From Rutidosis leptorrhynchoides (lineage: Eukaryota > Streptophyta > Magnoliopsida > Asterales > Asteraceae): a stretch of DNA of 64,000 bases. A program made the position numbers and the translations under genes. Below, in pieces: positions 1 to 10,629 of the stretch; the first letter of the stretch is position 1, and every line of letters starts with the position of its first letter. The stretch is from NCBI RefSeq assembly GCF_046630445.1, contig NC_092340.1, positions 362,432,001 through 362,496,000 on the forward strand, in the 5' to 3' direction. Below the pieces are notes generated by a model. It made no database searches and was not told where the DNA came from. It saw nothing but the letters and a program-made list of their open reading frames with translations.

Positions 1-162
1 CATTTCAAAGTTCGTTTTACATTTTGTTTAGAAAATAATATAACACGTATTGTTTATACTTTAAAACTTAATCTAACGTAATCCATTTATACGTCTATGT
101 TTATCAAACGTCCTAAATGATATATCTAACTATCAATTGAACCAAGTGTTTACTTAATTTGA

Positions 163-250
<88 letters not shown>

Positions 251-1090
251 TCAATATTCGTAAACACGTTTTAAATTGCAAGTTAATCATACATCTAACA
301 ACTAACATTCCAACATACGTTGTTTAAACATATACATTAATAATCTAGTTCTATTATGTTGAAAGAGTTTTTACTTAAGAAAGTAAAATAACATATAAAT
401 CATAACAGGTTTCAAGTTATAAACTTACAGTTTATTCATGAGTTGTAAGGTTAGGTCAAATGGATAAATGTTGTATGAAATCATTTTCACATGATAACTG
501 ATTTTATCTTGCCGACGAACATTAACTTAATTATTTACTTTTCATGATAAGATATCATTAAAGCCTAGTAGTTAACCTATCAATAGTCACGAGAAAATTA
601 TTGTAAGGCATGTATTGAAAATCAAACAGGAGTCTCCACTAAACCGACTAGCTCTCGCTATTTGACACTTTATCCTCACTTTATCATTTATTCCGAGTAT
701 CATTAAAAAGAAACGATTTCTTAAATCAACGTGGGCCTCTAACAGAGACTCATAATCATAATTCAATGTATCTGATAATTCAATCATATGATATTATCTT
801 TTTAATTCCATCAAAAACTATATTGAACAAATATCGAAACAAACACGTTTATGTAAAGTATTATGCATATAATACTTTGTTTGGGTTTTCACTTAATAAG
901 TATATATTATACACACATATCTATATACACATAAATGTTCGTGAATCGTCAGGCATGGTCAAAGGATAATTGATTACATGAATATAGATTTCAAAACTTT
1001 CGAGACTCAACATTATAGATTTTGCTTATCGTGTCGGAAACATATAAAGATTAAAGTTTAAATTTGATCGGAAATTTCTGGGTCATCACA
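1..1090 (-). repeat. Partial LTR (H), same family as LTRs B and F
   Basis: Read on the minus strand, the LTR begins TGTGATGACCCAGAAATTTC at 1090 and runs off the window start. Its opening block, including the motif GACACGATAAGCAAA, matches the openings of the LTRs at 22402 and 58323. The sequence at 1091 onward belongs to element A and no polypurine tract precedes the LTR, so this is probably the 5' LTR of an element (or a solo LTR) inserted into A. The other end lies outside the window, so no target duplication can be tested. Confidence 0.7.
166..248. repeat. (AT)n microsatellite
   Basis: About 41 uninterrupted TA dinucleotides inside LTR H. The related LTR B also carries an AT tract early in its length (23254-23298). 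Confidence 0.95.
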
Positions 1091-1390
1091 TAGCGTACCT
1101 TTACCAAGGACAACGCTAAAAGCGACCAAGTCTCAACCTAAAGTCAACAATCCGAACGTTGAAGATCGAACCACATGAATCCTTACGGATTACACTTACC
1201 ACCAAACATCCCTTGTAGTGTGTAACACGACCAATACGCAACTACCGTAACGTCATAACAATGACTAAAACCGATAGCGCCCGAAACGACTATGGCAACG
1301 TTAAACCCAAGGTGTGCAAAATCGACTATCGTCACACCTGTAGCAACATGTGAGCGAAACACGGCTATCACATCACTGATCCCATAACAT

Positions 1391-1498
1391 GGTCCTCACG
1401 ACCCCACCATTGGCGTATAAAACAATCGATAGATCACACCACACGGTCCTTACGACCCCACCATCGGTGTATAAAACAACCGATAGATCACACAACAC
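1391..1498. repeat. 54-bp tandem duplication
   Basis: Two copies of a 54-bp unit containing GGTCCT(C/T)ACGACCCCACCAT followed by GTATAAAACAA and GATAGATCACAC, starting at 1391 and 1445. It lies in the non-coding internal region of element A. Confidence 0.85.
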
Positions 1499-1499
1499 A

Positions 1500-1830
1500 A
1501 CATGGCCGAAACAACCCGAGCCTAAACACATATGGAGGATGGTCGAAACAACCCGAACCTTAGTGAATTCACACAACCCGAAATTCACCAACCCAATCCA
1601 TATATCCCACAACGAAATGACCGCACAACCCGAGTCATCGTGAATACGCGCAAACCGATATTCACTACCTCCGCCACATAGTATAACTGAGGATGGCCGT
1701 ACAACCCGAGCCTTAGTGAATCCGAACTACCCGACATTCACTACCTCAAACTATGAGTCCAACCAACAGGGACAATCGTACTACCCGAAATATTGTGAAT
1801 ACGAACAACCCGATATTCACATCCCACAAC
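1500..1830. repeat. Array of hairpin-forming ACCCGAG/GTGAAT repeats
   Basis: Degenerate copies of a unit with ACAACCCGAGCC, TTAGTGAAT and ACCCGA.ATTCAC. The GTGAAT...ATTCAC pairs can form 6-bp stems around a CG-rich loop. The same unit occurs at 5250-5450 inside the LTR of element A, so LTR and internal region share repeat stock. Confidence 0.75.
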
Positions 1831-1892
1831 ACAACTCATGAATGGTACTCCCATTCCGATAACGTTATACCATACCGATATAACACTGAACC

Positions 1893-2091
1893 CATGATGA
1901 AGTCAGCGGACCCCGAAGGTCATGCTCCACCAATCAACAATACCATGATATAGTCAGCGGACCCCGAAGGTCATACACCACCAATCAACAATACCATGAT
2001 GAAGTCATCGGACCCCGAAGGTCATGCTCCACCAATCAACAATACCATGATGAAGTCAGCAGACCCCGAAGGTCATGCTTCACCAATCAAC
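1893..2091. repeat. 51-bp tandem repeat, four copies
   Basis: Four near-identical units start at 1893, 1944, 1995 and 2046, each with CATGATGAAGTCAGCGGACC or a close variant. The unit length is a multiple of three, but no long frame runs through it on either strand, so coding is doubtful. Sharp unit boundaries suggest recent expansion by slippage or unequal exchange within element A. Confidence 0.9.
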
Positions 2092-2099
2092 GCCCTTTT

Positions 2100-3172
2100 G
2101 GCCTCGAACAACGAGTAGCGTAACATTGCGCTCTGCTACGCCATAGTGAATCCTAACGGATACCACTAACCATTCACACAATCGAGCAAGAACCACCTAT
2201 ATCAAACATAGCTACGAAATAATAATTCTCTAAAAGAGAATCCACCACGCACATCCCCTAACTGAGGGATTTCACCTTGCTCGCCAAACACGTCCTTTAT
2301 CTCTCAACGAGATTTACCGCATTACCACCTCGGTGATAATTTAAATCCAAGCCAATAGTACAATTTAACTGAAATTGTACTCCACCACAAATCGACCAAA
2401 ACTAGGTCCCAACACAAGTTTCAGATCTACCATAAGCATTATCCGAATTCTCACCCTAAGGTCTCCTCGTGCGGGAGTGTAACTCCCCCACTTGGAACTA
2501 CGTTCCATATCCACAACTCGTACTATGCTACCAGAGGTAGACTTTACCAACAATTGGGTTCACACGGTCCATCACCATATCTTGCTCTAACCTTGAGAAC
2601 ACGAAGGATTTCAATCAATCCTTAAACACTTCGAACGAAAAGTGTACCATGATTACACAAACCATACCCCCGCAATCATCCAATTGCTTTAGTTTGTCAA
2701 ATTCCACCTAGTCACTCATGTACTTAAGGGTTTCTCTTCGGTACCCTAAGTACAATGTAACCGCAACACAATCGGAGTCGAACACCACACTAGTAGGTAT
2801 GAAAGAGGCACCTAATGTCGCGTCATGTAGACTCCATTACCCACATACATCGAGATCCAAAACACTCGATCTTAAGGGTTCCAATCCATCCGACGAACCT
2901 CATGGTTCATCAACTTCAACACGAAAGCGAACACGCGCTTAGCAACCGAACACCAAAACTCATTCCCAGTAGAAACATTTCCAAATACTAAGGAATGCTC
3001 GGTTGCACCAAGTCTTACGCCCTTCGCCCGACAATCAAATGTGACCATAGGGTACTTCCATTAGGAACGTCACCCATAACAACAATATGCACAACACAAG
3101 GCATTTAACAACTCAAACTCATCGGCACAAAATAAATAATCAAAGGACGTATCTATTAAAACGAAACGTACC
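2100..3172. other. Internal region of element A, no gene seen
   Basis: About 1.07 kb directly downstream of gag in element orientation. I read both strands and found no retroviral protease, reverse transcriptase, integrase or host domain that I can name. The short frames here look like chance. Confidence 0.5.
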
Positions 3173-4114
3173 TTAACATCTCCTTGCGGCATTCGCCGCC
3201 GCCAACTCGGGACAATACGGCTTGCGATGTCCCTCTTTATGACAATAGTAGCACATTCCGTCATTACTTCTCAGCATTGTGCATTCCCATAACTTGTGGC
3301 CCCTAACACCACAATTGAAACATCTAGGCGCGTGAGAACTCGTCGAACCTTTCTCCACGTTACCCATACTCGCACTCGCGCCCTTAGTTTTCTTACTTGG
3401 AGCACCATAAGAAACAACCCTTCTCTCACTTGAAGGTTCACCAACCTTCGATCGCGAATAAGACTCGAAACCTCTAGCCAAGGCGAATAACTCCGCAAAC
3501 GATTTCGCTTGATCCCGGCTAATCTTATTCTTCAAGTCATCATTCAAGGTCTGATAGAAATCCCCCATCAACAAACGATCATTCCCCAAATACTCCGGGC
3601 AAAAACGAGCCTTCGCCATAAAGGTCGTCTTGAGAGTATTCAAATACATAGATCCTTGTCGTAAATTTCGCAACTCATTACGCAACTCCCACAAATCGGC
3701 TGAAGTCCGAAACTCCTCGAAGAATTCCTCCTTAAATTCATCCCACGATAAGGTCATAAACGTTTCGCCACCGACAAGATCAATCTTACCATCCAACCAA
3801 TCCCTTGCCCTACCCCACAACAAACTAGTAGCGAGTCTTGTCCTCTTCTCGGGAGGGCATTCAATAGTATGAAAACACCCTTCGACATCCAAAATCCAAG
3901 TTGTGCTTATCAAAGGATCCGGTTTCCCGTCATACATTGGGGGTTTAGTCCTCATGAAGCTCTTAAGACAACACTCCATTCCACTACTACCTTGAAGTTC
4001 GGAATACTTCCTATCCATTTCTTCTCGAAACGCACTCATTTGCTTCGAAACGACGGCCGCAACTCTAGCGTTAAACTCCACGTCGTTCGTCTCGATCCCG
4101 TTTCCCGTCGCCAT
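3173..4114 (-). mobile_element. Gag-like protein of element A
   Basis: An open frame that is most likely read from the internal Met at 4114 (MATGNGIETNDVEF), giving about 313 residues; an upstream Met at 4204 gives 343. The middle resembles the Retrotrans_gag domain (WILDVEGCFHTIECPPEKRT, WDEFKEEFFEEF, LRNELRNLRQGSM). The C-terminus has two CCHC zinc knuckles, CFNCGVRGHKLWEC and CYYCHKEGHRKPYC, expected to bind nucleic acid during particle assembly. The frame looks whole, whereas no pol partner is visible. The domain calls are by eye from family knowledge. Confidence 0.85.
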
Positions 4115-4491
4115 TCTAAGGAATGCAAAAGCGATTAGATCATGAACGTATAAAGTTATACACACAACACCGCCCCATCTTGCTAAACACTCGTTGTACA
4201 TCACTTGTTAGACACACCCGTAATAAGGTTTGCAAGTCCTTATTACGCACACACGCCGTATCGACTCGTTAGTACAACGACCGCCTCACTCGATGATATA
4301 AACAATCACAAACAAAATCCTACGCGATATAAGCACACGCAAGAATTATCATCACAACACAATAACATATTAATAATATCCGCATTACTAATATAAACGT
4401 TAGTCCACCTATAAACAAGGCACTAACTATAAGCACACACAAAAGTCTAAGTCTAGGCACCTATCTCAAGTCACCTAAATCCCTTAGACCA

Positions 4492-4504
4492 TGCTCTGAT
4501 ACCA
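4492..4504 (-). other. Primer-binding site of element A
   Basis: The minus strand reads TGGTATCAGAGCA, complementary to the 3' end of plant initiator-Met tRNA, two bases inside the LTR end at 4507. It fixes the element's orientation. Confidence 0.9.
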
Positions 4505-5249
4505 CTTGTAACAACCCAAACCGATATACAAATGATCACGCGGAAATATCAAATAAAAAAAAAAAATTCTTTGTGAAGCATAGTGGTGCGGCGCGCCATT
4601 TGACCTGGAGCGGCGCTCCATTTCGGTCTGTCCAAAATCCTACTTAACGAAAACATTGACCACTTTCCGACGTATTTAGACAAAACGCTTTTCACAACAT
4701 ATTCATATATGAAAAACTAACACGTTCCATTAATAAAATAAGTTTTACGAGGCGGGGCCCACATCGACCCAAATTACCCTTTAAGTACAAAATACAAGTT
4801 TCGACCCCACAATTTTAAACACAAAATAAGAGCCGAGCATGGCGATTGGGGATACGCTACCCAATCCTAATTCAATCCAAAAGCAAGATCCTCTAAAGCG
4901 AACTACGCAAGTCCACTAGTCCCCATGCTTACCCGATCAATCGTCTCCATGCAATCTATAAAAAAGTAAACAACGAGAGGGTAAGCTAACGCTTAGTGAA
5001 TGTAAAGATACTATACACATACATATGCATAAAATGGCTACGCATCACCAAGAATCAAAATAGCACATACCGTCTCCGCATGGTAAACAAACTATAAAGA
5101 GCACATTACACAAAGTAGCTACACGCTATGTAATCGCCAAGCTAACATCACACAATTAGCTACAACACAACAATAAGTATATACGCGTATATAATAAATA
5201 TAATTAAACAATAACGATAAGGTTAACCCCTTAACCCAAACCACATGAA

Positions 5250-5450
5250 GGTCGGTCGAACTACCCGAGCCTTAGTGAACTCGCACTACCCGAGGTTCAC
5301 TTCCTTCACCACTTCTACAACTGAGGTTGGCCGAACTACCCGAGCCTTAGTGAATTCGCACAACCCGAAATTCACCACCTCATCACCAAGATGACCGAAA
5401 CAACCCGAGCCATCATGAATCCGCACTAACCGAGATTCATTTCCTCAACA
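5250..5450. repeat. Tandem CGAACTACCCGAGCC repeats in LTR A
   Basis: Three degenerate units spaced roughly 64-75 bp, anchored at 5257, 5332 and 5396 (CGAACTACCCGAGCCTTAGT). They are related to the array at 1500-1830. Confidence 0.8.
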
Positions 5451-6710
5451 ACAAATGCTAGTAACCCATCGCCAAAAGGGTTATCCAAAACGCTAGCCAA
5501 TTCACAATACCAAGGGTAAAAACCCACAACGCATAAGCGTATCACATGGACCTGAAGCACAAGGTCCATTCTCCCACACGAACATAGAGTAAACCAGAAC
5601 AAGGATCACCCTACACACACGCACCCATCTTACACATACACATGTGCATAATAAATTTACACTCACCTTAAACGCCTCGATGAATGCAACCGAATAATAT
5701 GCAACACGCCAATGGAACGTACCTATTCCATTAATAACAATTTCAACAACACAATTAGGGTGGATTTACAAATCAACCCAAATTGACAACTAGTGCAATT
5801 TTGACCCAAATGCACTTCCAAGTACAAACCGCGCCTAAAATTAACCAATAATCACTAACACAAGTGAGAATGGTTCTAATACGCCAATTAAACCCAATCA
5901 TAGGTGTTAAACACCTATCTTGCCCAAAATGACACTTAAACCCTAATTTTGACCCAAAAGGAGTCAACATCGCGCCATTAGCAAGTTTTGACACCAAAAC
6001 ATATTTAACTCGGTTTTATACTTCAACTTAATCCATTTTAAGTTTATAAACCTTATTACCTCGACAATTGAGTCATAATCATCAACAAACCCTAATTTTG
6101 ACTCTAGTCAAAGTTAGTCAACCACAAGAACCCTAATGGTCTCCAAAACATCAATAATCACTCATACTAGTGATTATACACCATTTACAAGTCTTAAACA
6201 TGGTTAAATCATTAACCAACCCAAAACCCGCCAAATATCAAAATAGCAAGTTTCCATAAACCCTCTTCATCAACTAAATGGGTTTTACAACAAATCAAAC
6301 TCAAACCCTAACTTGAATATCAAATCTAAGAGATGAAATTCGGAGTTTGAACTTACCAATACCGCCAAAATGATGCCGTTGACGAGATGAACAACTTTAA
6401 TACTTGAGGTTTGACCCGAAACACTCTTCTTCTTCTCCAATTGGAGCGCTCTCTCTCTCTCTCTAAATCTCTCCTCTCTCTCTAGGGTTTGAAGATGAGA
6501 GTGTTGATGAGTGAAAAGAGGTGAAATATGATCCACAATGATCAATAGATCAGTTTTGATGACCTCAAACCGACCCCAAGTGAAAAGACCAAAGTACCCC
6601 TCATTTAAACCTTTTAAAAATGCTTAAAATTGCATCAGACGCGATCGGAGCGCCGCTCCATAAGGTGGAGCTCCGCTCCAACCTTCAGGTCAGTTTTCAG
6701 TAACTAGTTT

Positions 6711-6836
6711 TGGCAATAACTTTTTGACCGTAGCTCCGTTTTCAATGAATCAAATATCGTTAGAAACGTAATAAGATTTTATTTCCAATGGTAAGGCTTT
6801 GAAACATCAACACAAACTTTATTTAGGGTTGAAAAG
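6711..6836 (+). repeat. Block shared with LTR C
   Basis: The core CTCCGTTTTCAATGAATCAA followed by ATATCGTTAGAA matches 40302-40428 at roughly 87% over the first 54 bp by hand alignment, with weaker similarity for a further 70 bp. It is antisense to element A but sense in C. Confidence 0.8.
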
Positions 6837-6965
6837 ATACGTACACACCTTGTCACTTCAGACAACGTCCAGTTTCCTTCGACGTTCGAGCAAGCAACAC
6901 GTACACTTCATACACGCATCGTACACCATAAATACATTATGTACAATAAATATTTGGGTCTTACA

Positions 6966-8649
6966 TATGATCTCTGGAAATAAGCCTTTTAAATATGCAA
7001 GAGGGTCAGCTTCAAATGCTCTTTAATGTTTGCCTTTTATAGTGGGATTCAAAAAGTAGCCGTTGACACACGGTTGCCATCACGGTTAACCGTGGTTCGA
7101 CCGTGCGTGCTCCAGTCTAAATTTAGTATCCGTTGTATAGCCATTTGACTCAAATTTGAACACCACAGTTTGGCACCTTTACTCCTTCTAGCACCTGCAA
7201 AAGAAACCAAACATCCTATACAAGTACTATATGCATTAAGTGTGTGAAATTTAGTCTTATTGCATGAAAGTAACTTAACATTCCAAAAGTGGCAAACCCA
7301 ACATTCTTGGAGAAGTGTCTTGATTGATATTTCGGGAAATCTCAGTTTGATCAAGACTTAGTTAGTCACATTAATGCTTTTGGTTCAATTCTAAAGACTA
7401 GTCACTATGTCATTAACTTCCTATTTTCAATTAATCACAAGTCATGTTCCATTTGGGTTTAGGTAGAGATTAATTGAGTGATGTCTATATAAGATAATCA
7501 TGAAGTATGTAGAGACATTAAAGTTAAGTCATTCTTGAATAAGCAATCACACTTACTTACTTAGACTAGACCAAATAGACAATTGACTATAATTTCATTG
7601 TGAACCATTTTACACTTAATCTATTAGAGTAGGTTAGTTACTTGAATCGTAACTAGTGAGCACATAGCAAACATATTAATCAAGTTGACAAGTTTATGAG
7701 TATTAAGCATATTGTCAAGTAACAAGTAATACTCACATAGTAAGAGATAGTTATTCTAGGATCAATCATATAGATACTTGCACAACTTATAATTCAAGCT
7801 TTTAACAAGTTCAATTGCAATATAACATATTGCTTGATTAATGTGTAAGCAAACATTAATGTCCAACACATGCACAAGGAAAGAACAATCTCTAGTTGGG
7901 ACTTGGTAACCATCCTAAATGTATCTAAGTGTATTTTAGGATTGCAAGTCATTACTAGTTAACCTTGAGAGCATTGTTCCTCATTTAGCCTTAATTAATC
8001 ACTAAGTCATTTCTAATAGCAATTATTGTTCTAGTGATATTGGCTTAAGTGTGTTGGTACTTGATGATCATACTAAGGATGTCTAGATAAGATTTAAGAT
8101 CACAAGTTATTATTTAACACTTATGTGTTAAGCCTAATCTTGGTTAATTTGTCATTAAGATGTAATTAGGCGTAATTAATCACAATTAGTGTTTTTATGA
8201 CCAAAACTCAATTGAGTATGGAGAGGGCATCTATTCTAAGCATGTTGAGAAAGGTTTCATGAATTATAGATGTCGGGAACTAGTCAAACTTTATTTGGTC
8301 AAAATCGGTAACAGAGAAAACTGCGGTCGCACTGCGGTTGACCATGGTGGAAACCGTGCAACTTGTTTTCATAAAACTGCGTTGCAATTCAGTTTGAGAT
8401 TTCACGGTTGGCTATGCGGTCGATCGTACCTCGACCGTGGTTTAGCTGAACTTTTAATTTCATTCTTTAACCTATGTTTGACTTGGTCGTTTGCAAGATA
8501 AAGTATGGATTAGTGACCTTGCGTGTTTTATGTTAAGATGTCAGTCATCACTTATGCATATGTATGTGTCATCATCAAAACATATTCTTTGGTTAATTAT
8601 CATACTTAAGTTTGTCGTTTAGTTTATTAACCAACATTCAACCAACAAA
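6966..8649. repeat. LTR-like non-coding DNA, family uncertain
   Basis: No gene found. The minus strand from 8647 begins TGTTGGTTGAATGTTGG, which looks like a copia LTR start, and directly abuts the copia pol remnant. Near 7070-7110 and 8320-8440 are clusters of short, partly complementary motifs such as GGTTAACC and GACCGTGG. A solo or truncated copia LTR, itself interrupted by element A, would fit, but I found no matching far end or target duplication. Confidence 0.4.
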
Positions 8650-9680
8650 AACGACTAATCAAACTTACATCATACATAATATCAGGTTGAGATGTTGACT
8701 AATACATGAGACTTTCAACAATTTGTTTGTAATTAGTCTCATCTACCACCAGACCACTTTCATCCTTGCCAATTTTCTGTCCAGCTGCAATTGGATTACT
8801 CACCCCATTGCTCTCATGCGTATCAGTATGCTCTCATGCGTATCAGTACGTTCCAAAATCTCCCTTGCATACTTCTTTTGGCAAATGAAAATACCATCAT
8901 CTCTTTGCAACACCTCAATTCCAAAAAAGAAAAGAAAAATCTCATATCTCCTAAGTCAGTCATATTGTATTCTCGTTTCATAGCACTTTCAAAATCAGCT
9001 ATCATCGAATCATTATTGCTAATGATTAACAAATCATCTACGTACACACTAACGACAATAATATTACCTCCATATTCTTTGATGAACAAAGTATGTTCAC
9101 TTAGACTTGACTTGAACCCTTCCTTCATGAAATATGATTCGATTCTACTAAACTAAGCTCACGGAGCTTGTTTCAAACCGTAATTCAATTTGTATACTTT
9201 ATCTTCACTGCCTTCCTTCATGTATCCCTTCGGTTGTTCTACAAAAACATCTTCTTTCAATCCTCTGTATAGGAAGGCAGATTTCACATGCAATTGATTT
9301 ACTCTACATCCATTTAAAGCAGCATATGCAATGATCATGCGAACAAGATCTAACCTACAACTAGTGCAAAAACCTTGGTATAATCAACACCTTGCTGTTG
9401 CGAGTAACCATTAACCACCAATCAGACCTTGTACTTATTGATATTTCCCGAGTCATCCAACTTAGTTTTGAATATCCATTTCACTCCGATACATTTAGCA
9501 CCACTAGGTAGATCATCAAGCATCCATGTTTGATTCTTTTCAATCGAACGTATTTCTTGATCCATTGCGGACCGCCATTTCTTTCTCTTGGCTGGTTCTT
9601 CATAACTTACAGGATCTGAGGAAACCATAAACATCAAACTTGACTCATCTTCTTCATCAAACAGGCCTTCTCGAAACACA
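8650..9680 (-). mobile_element. Ty1/copia pol remnant (reverse transcriptase to RNase H)
   Basis: Minus-strand peptides match copia polymerase order: EEPAKRKKWRSAMDQEIRSI, NQTWMLDDLPSGAKCIGVKW, a YVDDLLIISNN active-site segment, NMTDLGDMRFF, and TNYKQIVESLMY with QPDIMYDVSLISRF before the RNase H part. It is broken in several places and lacks gag and integrase. It is old compared with the nearby hAT insertion. Confidence 0.85.
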
Positions 9681-9950
9681 GTCTTTTGACTAGACTAAAG
9701 CTCTCCTTTCCCTTTGATTTACACCCTCCCTCGCTCGTAAATTATCTAAGATGTGACTTTCTTCATTTTCATCATTCTAACTACTGTTTTGTGGTTGAAC
9801 CTGACCTTGATTTACTTCTTCCTACTCAGTATCCTTGTCATCTTGATTACCCCGTTATAATTCATGGATCAGGTGATTTCATAACTAGAGTTTCAATCCC
9901 ACGATTTATCTTCTTCGAACAACAGGTCCCTGCTAGTGATAATTTACTTA

Positions 9951-9958
9951 GTTATAGG
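9951..9958. repeat. Left 8-bp target-site duplication of the hAT element
   Basis: GTTATAGG here and again at 13318-13325, exactly flanking the element ends. Eight bases is the length made by hAT transposases. Confidence 0.92.
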
Positions 9959-10211
9959 CATAGGCGAACTATTGGGGAGGCTTGGGAGGGTGCATGTCCC
10001 CCCAAACTTTTGACTAATTACTATAAATTTAATATTATATGGGTTTAAATCATATAAATTGTACAAGTTTGCCCTTCCAGAAAATTAAAAGTAGCCCTTC
10101 CAAGTTCCAAATATTTAAGGAAAAAAAAACAATCACTCAAATAAAAAAACCCAACTTGCGTATCTCACAAGCCGCTCTTCATCGTCATCGATTTCCGATC
10201 AATTTCCTTCC

Positions 10212-10601
10212 GTAAGTTCTTTTTTTTTTCTTTTTCAAAACTCTTCTTTTATTGTTTGTTATAATAAGATTTGTTAACTATTTTACTTTTAATCTTAATC
10301 TTGATTGTCTGATTGATGATTCTTAGTTGTATTACAGTATATTAGATTATTTACTCGTATAGATTATCAATGACTAGTTACTCAATAGTCATCTACTGAT
10401 GTATATTCTTTAGGTAATTACTAATTAGATTTATACAATAATTAATTTCAATATTTTTGTTAAACAATTAGGCTATGATTCACAGTAGGTATATATAGAA
10501 CTTAAACTTTAGGTGAAGAGAGTTATTTTTATTGTATGTAGTTAAATTATATTATAAAAGTTCTTACTTTTATTTACACTTTTTGGTTTTGCTGTAAACA
10601 G
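10212..10601 (+). other. Probable 5'-leader intron of the hAT transposase
   Basis: CC|GTAAGTTC at 10212 with a following T-rich stretch, and TGCTGTAAACAG|G ending at 10601, 28 bp before the candidate start codon at 10630. The 390-bp interior is AT-rich, as plant introns are. Predicted from consensus only. Confidence 0.55.
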
Positions 10602-10629
10602 GAGTGTCAAGTGTTATTGGCTTTTTGTA

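Larger units (their letters stand above)
1091..6965 (-). mobile_element. Ty3/gypsy LTR element A, 3' part missing
   Basis: Minus-strand order: 5' LTR 6965-4507, primer-binding site complementary to initiator-Met tRNA, gag frame, then about 2.1 kb without recognisable pol, cut at 1090 by LTR H. The gag frame looks whole. No protease, reverse transcriptase or integrase motif is visible in 1091-3172; tandem arrays fill much of it. Either pol lies beyond the inserted LTR or this is a gag-only, non-autonomous derivative. The clade is uncertain. Confidence 0.75.
4507..6965 (-). repeat. 5' LTR of element A, 2.46 kb
   Basis: On the minus strand it runs from TGTAAGACCC to GGGTTGTTACA, so it has TG...CA ends. 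It contains GC-rich palindromes near both ends (4590-4620 and 6647-6674), a repeat cluster at 5250-5450, and a block at 6711-6836 shared with LTR C. A donor-like AAG|GTGAGTG at 5666 and acceptor-like TTTTTTATAG ending at 4955 (minus strand) resemble the intron-like pair seen in other LTRs here. Confidence 0.85.

Noticed and set aside
1389-1953. Plus-strand frames over the tandem arrays
   Set aside because: Repetitive, antisense to the element, and broken within the repeat units; no recognisable protein.
8600-8720. A copia LTR boundary at 8720 (minus strand TGTTGAAAGTCTC)
   Set aside because: The polymerase sequence VESLMY...QPDIMYDVSLISRF runs through this point, so the boundary, if any, is near 8649.
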